A stretch of 64,000 nucleotides of DNA. Origin: Bradyrhizobium sp. BR13661 (GTDB lineage: Bacteria > Pseudomonadota > Alphaproteobacteria > Rhizobiales > Xanthobacteraceae). The position numbers and the translations under genes are program-made. The notes under the pieces were generated by a model. It made no database searches. It was not told the origin of the DNA and was given only the letters and a program-made list of their open reading frames with translations. Shown here piece after piece: positions 16,097 to 24,533 of this stretch (its first letter is position 1; each line of letters starts with the position of its first letter). The stretch spans positions 1 through 64,000 of the forward strand of contig NZ_JARXWB010000008.1 of NCBI RefSeq assembly GCF_029892425.1. Reading direction: 5' to 3'.

Positions 16097-17239
16097 TCAG
16101 GAATGTCTGTGACGGCGGGGAAATAGGGCGCGCATAGGATGCGCACCGCCCTCTCCCTCGGTTTCCGCCCAGAGCAACGTAAGCGAATTGTTCGGGCAAT
16201 TGTGCTCAAGAACAACAGGAAGGGCGCAGTCAGCGTAGCCGCGCTTCAAATCCTTCTGGTCCGCACTGAGATGCGCCTTGAGCTGTTCGTAGATGTCAGG
16301 GTCATAATATTTTTCCGTAAGCTTCCAGATTTCAGGGTCGCGCTGTTCATCGACTGTGACGGTCGGTGGCAGCAGCAGTCCTTCGGTCACCGACACATCT
16401 GGAAACCAGCCGGTCACGTCAGCTTTCACGGCATCCAGGCGCGTCAGTATCGCATTTCGAGCCTGGGTGGTTGAGATATAGTGATGAACACGCATGGCGG
16501 CATCGGGCGCGAGCGGGAAATGCTTGTTGTTCTCGAGAAAATGTTTGCGCGTTTCGGCGACGGCGGTGAAGAACTTATAGATCTTGCCGGTCCATTTTCC
16601 GTTATCCTTCTTCCTGACGAACGTTGTTCCGGATGCCGTAAAATCATCGATGAGAACGACATTGCGGAACAGCGCCTCGCCCGTGCCGCCAAGTTTAGCG
16701 AGATCAGTGGCTAGATTTGAGCTGAGATCCTCCCATTTCTCGTGATCGATGTGTGCTGCCAGTACAATCTGATCGTTGAGCAGCGTCCCGGCGTTGGCTC
16801 GCCGCAAGACGTCGATGCGAGCACCATCACTCAGTCCGATGTACAGCGTTTGCCGTCGACGGCGCCTTAATTCGGCACTCGCATTGGGGGCGGCGAACGC
16901 AAGGTACGCCGGGACCTTGCATGTATCGCTGACCGCCCTTCTGAGCATTGGCTCGACGAAGCGAGGCTGGAGCTCGACAACCAGCCGTTTGATCTCGCTA
17001 CCAGAGAAATAAACCAAGCGATGTTTGACGAAGTCGTAAGCAGTCTGTCGATCACCCTGCTCGAACTGCGCAAGCCATCCCGCTAGGCTCTCCGCAAAAC
17101 GGACGCCTGCGACATAGTCGCCATATCCATCGTACTTTAGGCCGGCAAGAAGGCGAACCCATGAATACTCCCGGGTCGCGACTTCCTCATCCCATTGCAT
17201 AATACGCCTGAGAAGGCGCAACGCCAGTTGCTCATCCAT
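16097..17239 (-). CDS. Phosphoribosyltransferase-like protein, first gene of five-gene operon
   Basis: A protein of 380 residues. VVLIDDFTASGTTF (about 194-207) is a clear PRPP-binding loop of type I phosphoribosyltransferases, with paired Asp residues and the SGTT phosphate loop. The N-terminal 110 residues are helical (ALRLLRRIMQWDEEVATREY) and look like a separate module. The C-terminal 100 residues contain several Cys/His (YADCALPVVLEHNCPNNSL) of unclear role. The enzyme could attach or release a base from ribose 5-phosphate. The ATG at 17239 is favoured over a GTG at 17251; neither has a strong ribosome binding site. It is the promoter-proximal gene of the leftward operon. Confidence 0.85.
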   Translation of the reverse strand: MDEQLALRLLRRIMQWDEEVATREYSWVRLLAGLKYDGYGDYVAGVRFAESLAGWLAQFEQGDRQTAYDFVKHRLVYFSGSEIKRLVVELQPRFVEPMLRRAVSDTCKVPAYLAFAAPNASAELRRRRRQTLYIGLSDGARIDVLRRANAGTLLNDQIVLAAHIDHEKWEDLSSNLATDLAKLGGTGEALFRNVVLIDDFTASGTTFVRKKDNGKWTGKIYKFFTAVAETRKHFLENNKHFPLAPDAAMRVHHYISTTQARNAILTRLDAVKADVTGWFPDVSVTEGLLLPPTVTVDEQRDPEIWKLTEKYYDPDIYEQLKAHLSADQKDLKRGYADCALPVVLEHNCPNNSLTLLWAETEGEGGAHPMRALFPRRHRHS

Positions 17240-17623
17240 GTTTCTGATCACTAAGAAAGGGACGCCGAATTACGCAGAAGACGCCAGCAAACCGAATCAG
17301 GCAATGATGCATCTTAGCGGAACTAGCCACCCGGGTTTCGCTCTACCAAGCGTTGCGGTCGACTTTTACCCGTCAGCGATGAGCCCCGATTCAAAGGCAA
17401 AGGACGAATGGCCGAGGCAGGATGTCGGGAAAATGGTCGGAAATGTCCCAAGGATGCGGGCGCCGAATGGCGTTGTCGCTTCTAACAGGTTGATTTGATT
17501 TCGTTTCTGCGCCACTGATCCAATGACGAGATGATCTTAGGGTTAGGCTTGCGCGCAGATTATCGGGCACGGCAGCTGACGGCCCTGACGTGCCTCAATG
17601 CGACCAGCGCGACGACGTGAAGA
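17240..17623. other. Intergenic region holding the promoter of the five-gene operon
   Basis: About 380 bases between the PRTase-like start and the end of the HNH gene. I see no credible coding sequence. An 86-codon open frame on the + strand lacks protein-like composition. The region must contain the leftward promoter for the PRTase-like operon and the 3' end of the ATPase-HNH transcript. No convincing hairpin with a T-run or operator palindrome was found by eye. Confidence 0.4.
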
Positions 17624-18517
17624 TCATGTCCGACTTCCGGGATATCGATGTGGAGAACAATCAGCGACGTGCGGCAGTCCGTTCAAAGGAAGCGGAGTGG
17701 CCTTCAGGACCCGTGCGGCACGGGCCAGATACGTTCGCGCATCACCGTTCTCCGCAAGCCCCCTAAAGAATGACGCATTCCAACTGTTCTCTCCCGATGT
17801 CAAAATGCTCATTCTCAGTGACCGGGCGATCTCTTTGCGCGCGCGAGCGGGCGCCATCGGAGCAGACCCACCAACCTCATCCCTGAGATACTGTGGGTAA
17901 GTCGCCCAAAGGTTCTCGGCGTTACGATGAAACTGCTGTCCTAGAACATGACGCAGATGAAATTTCATGAGCTCGCGATTATTAGCACTCAAGCTTTGTA
18001 TAGGGGCCGCTTCAAATTGTGCAGCTTCATAGGGAGGAATGATGCGCGTCAACCACAAAGGTTGACCTGCCAGCGTATCGAAGTACGGATGGAGGAATCT
18101 TTCATTCTGAGACGTGCCTCGAAATGTTCTACCTTTTTTACCTGAGTTACAGTGAGAGCAGGCAGGCACTAGATTTGCGGCCATCACCGAGAACTCTGGA
18201 AAGTCTTCTTTAGGGAGATAGTGGTCCACAGTTCCAGTCACTGAGGACCCGCACATTGGGCAGCTCTTCAACTGCATCTGGCGGATCTTTACGATCCGCT
18301 GCGAGCTTGACTGCGACTCATAAAGAGCCGTTTGCTGATCGCTTACGTCAGGGACGAAGGCCGTTCGGGAAATGTGCCATGGGTTGCCTTTATGGCTGCG
18401 ATACCGCGCATAGGCTGCTTGCCACAAAGAGTAATGGAGTGACCATGGCTGCTTACCGCAGAGTTTCTGCAAATGCGCGTCGTCGCTTGCCGCCGCGGGC
18501 ATTTCTATCCGTATCAT
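17624..18517 (-). CDS. HNH endonuclease, Septu PtuB-like
   Basis: A 297-residue protein with a zinc-anchored HNH nuclease near residue 90: SCPMCGSSVTG (C86, C89), TVDHYLPKEDFPE (D98, H99), then NLVPACSHCNSGKKGR (N115, C120, C123, N124). This CxxC-DH-N-CxxC layout is typical of nucleases paired with an ATPase in Septu (PtuAB) and related systems. It is longer than a minimal PtuB, with a C-terminal helical extension of about 150 residues. The start overlaps the stop of the ATPase gene by 4 bases, which strongly suggests that the two work as one complex that cuts invading nucleic acid. Confidence 0.85.
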   Translation of the reverse strand: MIRIEMPAAASDDAHLQKLCGKQPWSLHYSLWQAAYARYRSHKGNPWHISRTAFVPDVSDQQTALYESQSSSQRIVKIRQMQLKSCPMCGSSVTGTVDHYLPKEDFPEFSVMAANLVPACSHCNSGKKGRTFRGTSQNERFLHPYFDTLAGQPLWLTRIIPPYEAAQFEAAPIQSLSANNRELMKFHLRHVLGQQFHRNAENLWATYPQYLRDEVGGSAPMAPARARKEIARSLRMSILTSGENSWNASFFRGLAENGDARTYLARAARVLKATPLPLNGLPHVADCSPHRYPGSRT

Positions 18518-20226
18518 TTTGAACGATTTCGAATGAGGCGCGCGACGTAGGAGAGCGTCTCGCTATTCATCTGGTTGCCGAACTGCTCAATAATCGCCTC
18601 GATAGAGATACCGGGGCCGAGCGTTTCGAACCAGGCTTGCAGGGTCTCCTGATATTGGTGCGATATGCTTGTGTCCGCGAAGACGAACTGGGAGATGCTG
18701 TCAATACTTGCTCCAAATGTTTGAAGCCGCGGCTTATCAACGGCAATCTTGCGATCTTCCAGAGAGAAAATTCGCACTCTTTGACTCGGCACCTCGCGCA
18801 CGACGTAGGCGGAATGGGTTACGACAATCGCGACGGACTGTGTCGCGGTCACAACCGTATTCAAAATCGCCATGAACTCCGATACGAAATTCGGGTGGAG
18901 GTGGGTTTCCGGTTCGTCGAACAGAAACAAACATCCCCGCTCGGCCGAGCCGGCTGCTTGCGCCGCAAAACGCAACATTGCCAGTTCACCGCTGCTTAAC
19001 TCTCGCACCCCCGGTCCGATTCCAAAGAGCACGGGCTGCTGTTGAGGGTCAATCGCTTGCGCCAGCAGTATGCGGCGCTTTTCATTTAAGTTCTTCGCAT
19101 CCGCGAGTCGAAAAAAAAGGCGATCGCCGCGTTGATGCGTAAAGAGGTCGTAGGGTCCATTTGAGGATTTGAGTGGCAGATAAACGGACGACGCAAATCC
19201 CAGCGAATCCAGCGCCTGGTCAAGCAATGCCATCCGCCCGGTCCGGGCGAACATAGAGCCGTCACTAGGGGTAAAGGCGATCTTGCCGTCGTCCCGCAAG
19301 CAGTCGGTGATAGCTGACGTGAGCGCGTTCTCCTCTCCCGCTGGACTCAGGATCATCGAGAAGTATTGATAGTCCACCCCTAACCACGGTGGGATTGATC
19401 GTGGATACACATCCGATGCCACCGAGGAAAAGACGAAAATGCGATTGAAGGAAGCTGGCGGACTAATGCCGACGGGTGGGCTCTGAGGATCAACGTCATG
19501 ACCAGCCCGCATCGCGGCAATGAAGCTTAGCAGCAATTGGGTTTTGCCAGTCCCGTTTCGTCCGATCAGGACCGTTATTCGATTGCGGGAAAGCGCATCG
19601 GGATCAAAATCAAAATCCACAATGTAGGGATTTTCCGCCGAGGGCAGTTGCGCTGTCACAATGAAACTTGTCGCAGCGTCCTCGACATCGATTATAGGCT
19701 GCGGCCGCAAATACTTTGTTCCGCGCCGATAAGCTACATATGCGGATTCGGCGCGCAGGGCACCGTAGGAAAATGTTTCCGATTCCAGAAGCGCGACTCT
19801 TGCCGGGTCCACCCTTTCGAAGCGTAGGACGGCAGCGTCACCTAGAGTACGCAGTGCTGTAACAGCCCGTTCGAAGCCGAGAAGACGAACGATCTCGCGG
19901 TAGAGATCCAGACTATCCAGCACGGAGCAATAAGGAAGATTCGCTTCGGCAAGCGGGGCCCAGGCACGCTGGCCAAGCAGTTCGGTGATCGCATCTTCGG
20001 TTCGCCTTTTCCCCTCGAACATGAGGCGGATGTCGATCGACGTCGCTTCTTTGGCGGAGGTCATCACGAGAAGCGTTGCGCCAAAATGATAACTGAAGTC
20101 GTTCCAATCGGTATGAACCGGCAGGAGCGCTAGCGCCGGTCTTTCTTGAATAGCCGCGATTGCGGCGGCGGAGTTTCGCGCCACGATGATCGGGATTGGA
20201 GCGTATGCAGGAAACAGCTCGGCCAT
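18514..20226 (-). CDS. ABC-type AAA ATPase, Septu PtuA-like
   Basis: A 570-residue protein with a split ABC/SMC-like ATPase: Walker A LIGRNGTGKTQ (221-229), ABC signature ELSSGELAMLRF and Walker B CLFLFDEPETHLHP, followed by a VVTHSAYVVREV H-loop. The first 200 residues lack these motifs and may bind the trigger. PtuA-type ATPases form the scaffold that loads the HNH nuclease. The ATG at 20226 was chosen over a TTG at 20241; no clear ribosome binding site helps. Together with the overlapping HNH gene it makes a two-gene Septu-like defence module. The long N-terminal domain is atypical, so a related but separate class is possible. Confidence 0.85.
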   Translation of the reverse strand: MAELFPAYAPIPIIVARNSAAAIAAIQERPALALLPVHTDWNDFSYHFGATLLVMTSAKEATSIDIRLMFEGKRRTEDAITELLGQRAWAPLAEANLPYCSVLDSLDLYREIVRLLGFERAVTALRTLGDAAVLRFERVDPARVALLESETFSYGALRAESAYVAYRRGTKYLRPQPIIDVEDAATSFIVTAQLPSAENPYIVDFDFDPDALSRNRITVLIGRNGTGKTQLLLSFIAAMRAGHDVDPQSPPVGISPPASFNRIFVFSSVASDVYPRSIPPWLGVDYQYFSMILSPAGEENALTSAITDCLRDDGKIAFTPSDGSMFARTGRMALLDQALDSLGFASSVYLPLKSSNGPYDLFTHQRGDRLFFRLADAKNLNEKRRILLAQAIDPQQQPVLFGIGPGVRELSSGELAMLRFAAQAAGSAERGCLFLFDEPETHLHPNFVSEFMAILNTVVTATQSVAIVVTHSAYVVREVPSQRVRIFSLEDRKIAVDKPRLQTFGASIDSISQFVFADTSISHQYQETLQAWFETLGPGISIEAIIEQFGNQMNSETLSYVARLIRNRSK

Positions 20227-20622
20227 GATCTGTAAGGTCAATCGCGATGTTGCAAGTGAGTCGATTGGTAGGAGAAAGTAGGTTTGTATTCAATAGTTTG
20301 TGCGAACCCCGATCAACGTTGCTCTGCGGCAGCAAAGCTCGACAAGGCTCGCACATTTTTCAACGCAGGAATCAAAACGCCGCACCCACAATTCAGGCCA
20401 GAATCCTAAGATTTTGGACGAAGGCGTATCTTTCCTAAGAGGGGCCGCGTGGCCACTGGTCCGCTCACACCTCGGAAGCAGATATAGCGCGGCCTGCCTA
20501 CGGTGATCGTGTTACTGTTGGAGCGGTAGTCGTCCCGCCACTTGGCGACAAACTTGTAGATAGATTCCACGAAAGCAGTATAGCATCCGCCCGGTTGTCA
20601 ACCGGCAGCAACGGGAAAACGA
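20227..20622. other. Intergenic region between divergent genes
   Basis: About 400 bases between the leftward ATPase gene and the rightward gene at 20623. It should carry both promoters. I see no gene, and no repeat or operator that I could support. Confidence 0.35.
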
Positions 20623-21183
20623 TTGGACATTAGGCCACTCATCGCGGCTTCATTCTCGCCTGAAGAAGCTGAAGCATATGCCGCGTATTCGCTGACTGAT
20701 GCTGATCGTGCTGCGCTCGCCGCGACCGGCGTTGATCTGCTGAAGCATTTCCCGCCGATCCCCGCCGCGTGCCTGCCCATGAGCTCCCTCCATTCCATTT
20801 TGCTAGAGAAGCACGTGAAGCAGAAAGCGTATGTCGTGGTCGGATCGCTATATGCCGATCGTGTCCGCGTTTTCGGAGAAGATGGCAAGCTGGACGGCAA
20901 GCGCTTCAGCCAATCGGACCCATCGTGGGACGGACACGGCTGGATAGTGCTCGGCGATCAGCTGGCCGATGCCTCCCTCTTCCGCACGGCGCGGTCAGGC
21001 AAGGGACACCCGGCACTCGCAGCGTTGGTCAAGCGGGAAGTCTCGCCGCAGGCCGCGATGATGATCTGCAAGGCGTCCGACACTGAAAAAAGCGGCCTCC
21101 GGTATGAGGCGCGCTACGTCCTCACACAGAATCAGGTCGATGGCCTGGCGCGGGGTGCCGGAAGGCTGATGGGCGTTCTGTGA
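20623..21183 (+). CDS. Hypothetical protein, 186 aa, TTG start
   Basis: Unrecognised protein. The frame has a stop at 20581 and no ATG or GTG before codon 53, so a TTG at 20623 is the most likely start, with a GGGAAAA stretch just upstream. Codon usage and composition look coding. The N-terminal 30 residues are an acidic/Ala-rich helix (FSPEEAEAYAAYSLTDADRA). The middle has alternating hydrophobic strands (QKAYVVVGSLYADRVRVFG), so a compact alpha/beta fold is likely. No catalytic motif is apparent. It lies 260 bases before the next + strand gene inside the defence-like region. Confidence 0.55.
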   Translation: MDIRPLIAASFSPEEAEAYAAYSLTDADRAALAATGVDLLKHFPPIPAACLPMSSLHSILLEKHVKQKAYVVVGSLYADRVRVFGEDGKLDGKRFSQSDPSWDGHGWIVLGDQLADASLFRTARSGKGHPALAALVKREVSPQAAMMICKASDTEKSGLRYEARYVLTQNQVDGLARGAGRLMGVL

Positions 21184-21443
21184 GCTATACGCGCATCGCG
21201 CTGCCGACGGGAACAGTATGCAACTGTCCACTGGGCTTGGCGAAATGAGTGAAACGCTTTCCAGTTGATGCCCGTGAACGTGCAGTCGGTCATGAGCGCG
21301 ATCCGCTGCACGCTCCACATCCTTCGTCTCTCGACGGCGAGCGAGGATTGACTGGAGTCGAAGTACCGGTTGCTAGTCACGGACCGACGGAAGGGTCTGC
21401 TGATAGGTTGGAGCCGTATGGAAACAGTATAGCATCCAGGTCG

Positions 21444-21842
21444 ATGAGTGTGGGGACAATGGATTTCATTTATTTCAGAACCGACGATGCCGTTGCAGCG
21501 CAACGAGCGGCGGAATTTCTGCCGGAGGGCAGGCAATACCCGGTAGACAAGAAGTGGAGCGTGCGGATCGACAATCCGCATACGACAGGGATGCAGAAGC
21601 ACAGCCACATCCAATTGAAGGGGCACGAGATCGCCGTTGTTAATCAAGACGGCACGCCCAGCCACGGTTCCGACCTATCAAAGATCCCTAGCTGGGTGCT
21701 GGACAAGGCTAAAGGGGCAATTACCGAAAGCTTCGTGGTCGTCGAGCGAGTGCCCGCAGCGGTCATTGCCGAGGCTCTACGACAAGAACTGACGGTACAG
21801 CAGGCAGTTGAGAACTGGTCCAAGACTAGCGGGAAGCAGTAG
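21444..21842 (+). CDS. Hypothetical protein next to CHAT-like protease
   Basis: A protein of about 132 residues that I cannot name. The start is uncertain: ATG at 21444 is used and ATG at 21459 has GGGGAC just upstream. The frame is open back to 21249, but that part is of non-coding character. HTTGMQKHSHIQLKGHEIAV, with several His and a Lys, recalls small nuclease or peptide-binding domains seen in conflict loci, but this is weak. The C-terminal half is helical (VPAAVIAEALRQELTVQQAV). Its last 17 bases overlap the end of the CHAT-like gene on the other strand. Confidence 0.6.
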   Translation: MSVGTMDFIYFRTDDAVAAQRAAEFLPEGRQYPVDKKWSVRIDNPHTTGMQKHSHIQLKGHEIAVVNQDGTPSHGSDLSKIPSWVLDKAKGAITESFVVVERVPAAVIAEALRQELTVQQAVENWSKTSGKQ

Positions 21843-22479
21843 AGACTTTCTTCTTCGAGCCTTTCGACTTCTCGATGATCTCGTACTTCCGACTATCTCC
21901 CGGGAACTGCACGTATTCCTTCTTGGTGTCATGCCAGCGCAGGTACCGGAAGTTCTTGTGTGCGGCTACGTAGATGGCCCGCAACGCTTCCCGCGCAACA
22001 TCCCTGTCAACACCTTCCTGTGAGAATGCGTTGTACAGGATCGTCCAGGCTACGGCGTATTCGTTGTACGACCGGTCATCAGTTGCGCCGAAGATGATGT
22101 CCGGCTTGAACCTCACCTTCTCAAACTCGTCGGCGATCTCGTCGACCGCACCCCAGCATGAAGACATGACAAGCGCCTTCGGACTGTACCGGTTGTCTGT
22201 GAACATCTGGACGAACTCGGGCCAGTCGATCGATGTGTCATCGGTGAGGCTGATCCCCTCCTCACGCCCATGACAGGAAACGTGCAGCACATTGCAATGC
22301 AGCTTGGCGGCGCGTGCGACCGCTTTCTTGAAATGCGTCTCGTCGATCGCATAGACGAGCCGGGCGTTGATGCTGAGCAGCTTGGTCAGGTTATAGGTGA
22401 GCGGGCCATCCAACTCTTCGGAATAGAAATCCTGCGGCCCGCTCGATTCGACAATGAGTACCTTCGCTTTCTCGATCAA
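21826..22479 (-). CDS. CHAT/caspase-like cysteine protease, 217 aa
   Basis: The protein has a stand-alone caspase-fold core: a strand ending VLHVSCHGREEGISL with the catalytic His (H70), and about 38 residues later KALVMSSCWGAVDE with the catalytic Cys (C108). This His-Gly / Cys-x-Gly spacing is characteristic of CHAT proteases. GATDDRSYNEYAVAW follows, as in CHAT domains. Such proteases act in type III-E CRISPR (Csx29), TPR-CHAT and gasdermin systems by cleaving an effector. Here no TPR, sensor or gasdermin domain is fused. The start is a TTG at 22479 with GGGA 8-11 bases upstream. Possible partners are the convergent gene at 21444 and the HEPN gene at 22757. Confidence 0.78.
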   Translation of the reverse strand: MIEKAKVLIVESSGPQDFYSEELDGPLTYNLTKLLSINARLVYAIDETHFKKAVARAAKLHCNVLHVSCHGREEGISLTDDTSIDWPEFVQMFTDNRYSPKALVMSSCWGAVDEIADEFEKVRFKPDIIFGATDDRSYNEYAVAWTILYNAFSQEGVDRDVAREALRAIYVAAHKNFRYLRWHDTKKEYVQFPGDSRKYEIIEKSKGSKKKVSTASR

Positions 22480-22702
22480 TGTTCGTTCCCTATCCGGCCA
22501 GCGCGACCGCCGGCTCTCGTAAGTATTTTTCTATATGCACAGCCCCCTGTCTCCGCTCGATCTCCGAGCAATTCCGGCACTCTGCGTTCACTTGCTGGTG
22601 CCGTTGGCCAGAGCCGTAGATGGCCTCGGTAAGCTGACGATCGGTAATGCCGGGACGGCGGCGGACGATGTAAAAAAATCACTTCGCGTAATTTCGTCAT
22701 CT

Positions 22703-22723
22703 AAGCCTCCGTTATGGAGGCTT
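22703..22723. repeat. Hairpin in the CHAT-HEPN gap
   Basis: AAGCCTCC at 22703-22710 and GGAGGCTT at 22716-22723 form a perfect 8-bp stem with a 5-base loop. No T-run follows on either strand, so it is not a classic terminator. It lies just beyond the stop of the HEPN gene at 22757, and may mark its 3' end. Confidence 0.45.
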
Positions 22724-22756
22724 CCTGGGTATCGGCACAAAAATCGAAAAGATAGT

Positions 22757-23266
22757 TCAATTCGCGGATTTATTTTCTGTTTGTAGCTTGGCTCCATCCA
22801 CCTTCAGCTCACCTAGCCGGGCGATGAGCATACCGATCACCACGCTCAATGCGTTCTGCGCATCCTCGGTCTCAAGTTCGTGCTTCCAGTCCGGCATCCA
22901 GTAAACGATGCGGCCCAGCAGCTGCTTCGTATCGGTCGGCTCAATGCGGTGAGCGAGTTTGTTTCGGAGAGTATTCCACGCCTCCACCACGTCCCACATT
23001 GACTTAGATTCGCCGTGCGAGTCGTCCGTAACATCGCCAAAGACCGCCCGGGCTACACAGAGAAGATTGAAAAAGGTGAGATGGCTTTTGCGGAGCTGGG
23101 CCGGGTCCTGCAGCGCAGCGTCGAGCTTTGCCCGGATCAGCTCTTCCAGCACCAAGTGCCCCTTGAGCACGAGCAGTGTTCCGTCCTCCGTGCGGGTCTC
23201 GATTTTCTGCAGTGCCGTTCTGATCTGCACGTAGGCGGCCGCGTGGGCCGGTATGTCGTCAACCAT
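22757..23266 (-). CDS. HEPN-like hypothetical protein, 169 aa
   Basis: A helical protein in which AWNTLRNKLAHRIEP contains R101-x4-H106, the HEPN RNase signature. The surrounding helices (LVLKGHLVLEELIRAKLDAA and MLIARLGEL near the end) fit the four-helix HEPN bundle. It belongs to the broad group of small HEPN proteins found singly in defence islands. It has its own ATG at 23266 and transcribes toward the CHAT-like gene, 277 bases away. The substrate and any antitoxin are unknown. Confidence 0.7.
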   Translation of the reverse strand: MVDDIPAHAAAYVQIRTALQKIETRTEDGTLLVLKGHLVLEELIRAKLDAALQDPAQLRKSHLTFFNLLCVARAVFGDVTDDSHGESKSMWDVVEAWNTLRNKLAHRIEPTDTKQLLGRIVYWMPDWKHELETEDAQNALSVVIGMLIARLGELKVDGAKLQTENKSAN

Positions 23267-23801
23267 AGGGCCTACCTTGCGCTGTTCTTACTGAGCTTCG
23301 GGCGTGTGAGCGTCACCTCAATGCGCGCCCGGTCTTTCTGATGAGGCGTCGTAGTGCGTGCCAGCGCCTGCAAGCACGGTCAAGCCTTAGCGGGCCGCTG
23401 ACATACCGCGGTTGGCCTTTTTCGAATCCTCGATGCCAATCGTCTAGACTGACTTGTGACGGCTGTGCGCCCGTCTTCTCTCGTCGAGAGTATCTCACGT
23501 GGCCCACCTATTCGCACAAAGCTCGATAGGCGAGAGTTGATTGTGCGACCACAACGTCAATACGAACATTCGAGGGCGCTCGCGCACGACAGCGCACGTC
23601 AGCGGCGGTTTGAATGTTTCCGGACACCAAAGGCGATGAGGAAATTTTTGCGAATGCGCCAGCCACAGTGCGGCATCGCACCGAGGCTAGTCTGCCAATG
23701 TCAGCAGCAAATTCCCCAAGCGTTCGCCGTTATTCACTGGCGTCTTATTCAACCATTATTCAACGAGTGCGGTTGATGGCAACCTAAGTGCTTGAGATTG
23801 C
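23267..23801. other. Gene-poor island edge
   Basis: About 535 bases between the last island gene and the tRNA fragment. I find no credible gene. Short open frames here show no conserved-looking sequence or ribosome binding site. Confidence 0.4.
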
Positions 23802-23847
23802 TGGCGCTCCCTAGGGGAATCGAACCCCTGTTTCAGCCTTGAGAGGG
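23802..23847 (-). repeat. 3' half of tRNA-Glu(CTC), probable attachment site
   Basis: Read on the minus strand, the sequence contains an anticodon loop CTCTCAA (anticodon CTC), the 3' stem GGCTG, a standard T arm GGGGTTCGATTCCCC and an acceptor end AGGGAGC-GCCA. Upstream of the loop the pairing partner is lost after two bases, and no D arm or 5' acceptor strand is present. So only about 46 bases from the anticodon stem-loop to CCA remain. Integrases that use tRNA genes recombine in the anticodon or T loop and leave exactly such a 3' copy. This is probably the attachment site that ends the island. Confidence 0.75.
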
Positions 23848-24062
23848 TAAAGTTGATCCGCTTGATGATCATCGTGAGGAGAGTCCTGCGACAGAGACCT
23901 TACTCGCTGGAGCTTCGCTCATCCAGGGCGGCCTGAAGCACGACAGCGGTGTCCTAAGGCTGTCACCCGATCCCGCGGCCCCCAACACAATGAGCAGGCG
24001 GATAGCTTCCTAAAGGCCGGGGTTCGCGATCTTCCCATTGATACGGAGACTAAGGAGCCGCG

Positions 24063-24269
24063 ATCACCGATGCACAAATCGGTCTATCGGCGCTTCGAGG
24101 CAGGGTCAGTTCCCTGTACGACCTCATAGCGGCTTATCGGCCGGACAACATGAGAGTTCACGTCGACTTCATGCACTATTTCGATGGCAGCGCGGCGCAG
24201 CTGCCCCAATGCGTCGCCGATGACATCGAACAGACGTGGGAAAGTGCCGGATCTGTCGAGCGGCTCTGA
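24063..24269 (+). pseudogene. Small coding-like remnant, about 68 codons
   Basis: The frame from 24063 to a TGA at 24267-24269 reads like protein: DAQIGLSALRGRVSSLYDLI, then MRVHVDFMHYFDGSAAQLPQ. AAGGAG lies 5 bases upstream, but the first codon is ATC where ATG would be expected, as if one base had changed. It may be a gene that has lost its start codon, or it may use an internal start. I do not recognise the family. Confidence 0.35.
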
Positions 24270-24384
24270 CCCAGATACAGATCAAGGAAGCGGTTCGGTC
24301 GCGCGCGCCTTCGAGTCGCCTTGGCCTCTGCCCACACCGGTAGAGTAGATCACAATGCCGAGAGTGAACTCGCCAGCCGGCTCT

Positions 24385-24431
24385 AAAAAGACCGTTTGAA
24401 AAACCGTTTTAGTTCGGTCGTCTCAAACGGT
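24385..24431 (-). terminator. Terminator of tRNA-Lys
   Basis: On the minus strand ACCGTTTGA (24431-24423) pairs with TCAAACGGT (24399-24391), and a TTTTT run follows at 24389-24385. It lies 27 bases beyond the CCA of tRNA-Lys, so it is a good intrinsic terminator for that gene. Confidence 0.65.
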
Positions 24432-24457
24432 TCGCGAGGGTAAGTCATTGAAAGACT

Positions 24458-24533
<76 letters not shown>

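Noticed and set aside
10124..17239. CBASS or type III CRISPR signalling as explanation for the operon
   Set aside because: No CD-NTase, Cas10 or Cap4-type effector motif is present, and no CRISPR repeat array was seen in the window.
17238..17498. An 86-codon + strand frame in the operon promoter region
   Set aside because: There is no ribosome binding site and the composition is not protein-like.
4882..23801. An integrase or transposase within the island
   Set aside because: No tyrosine or serine recombinase motif was found in any frame here. The only mobile-element gene is the IS110 fragment at the left edge of the window.
23802..23847. A functional tRNA-Glu gene
   Set aside because: The 5' acceptor strand, the D arm and most of the 5' anticodon stem are missing.
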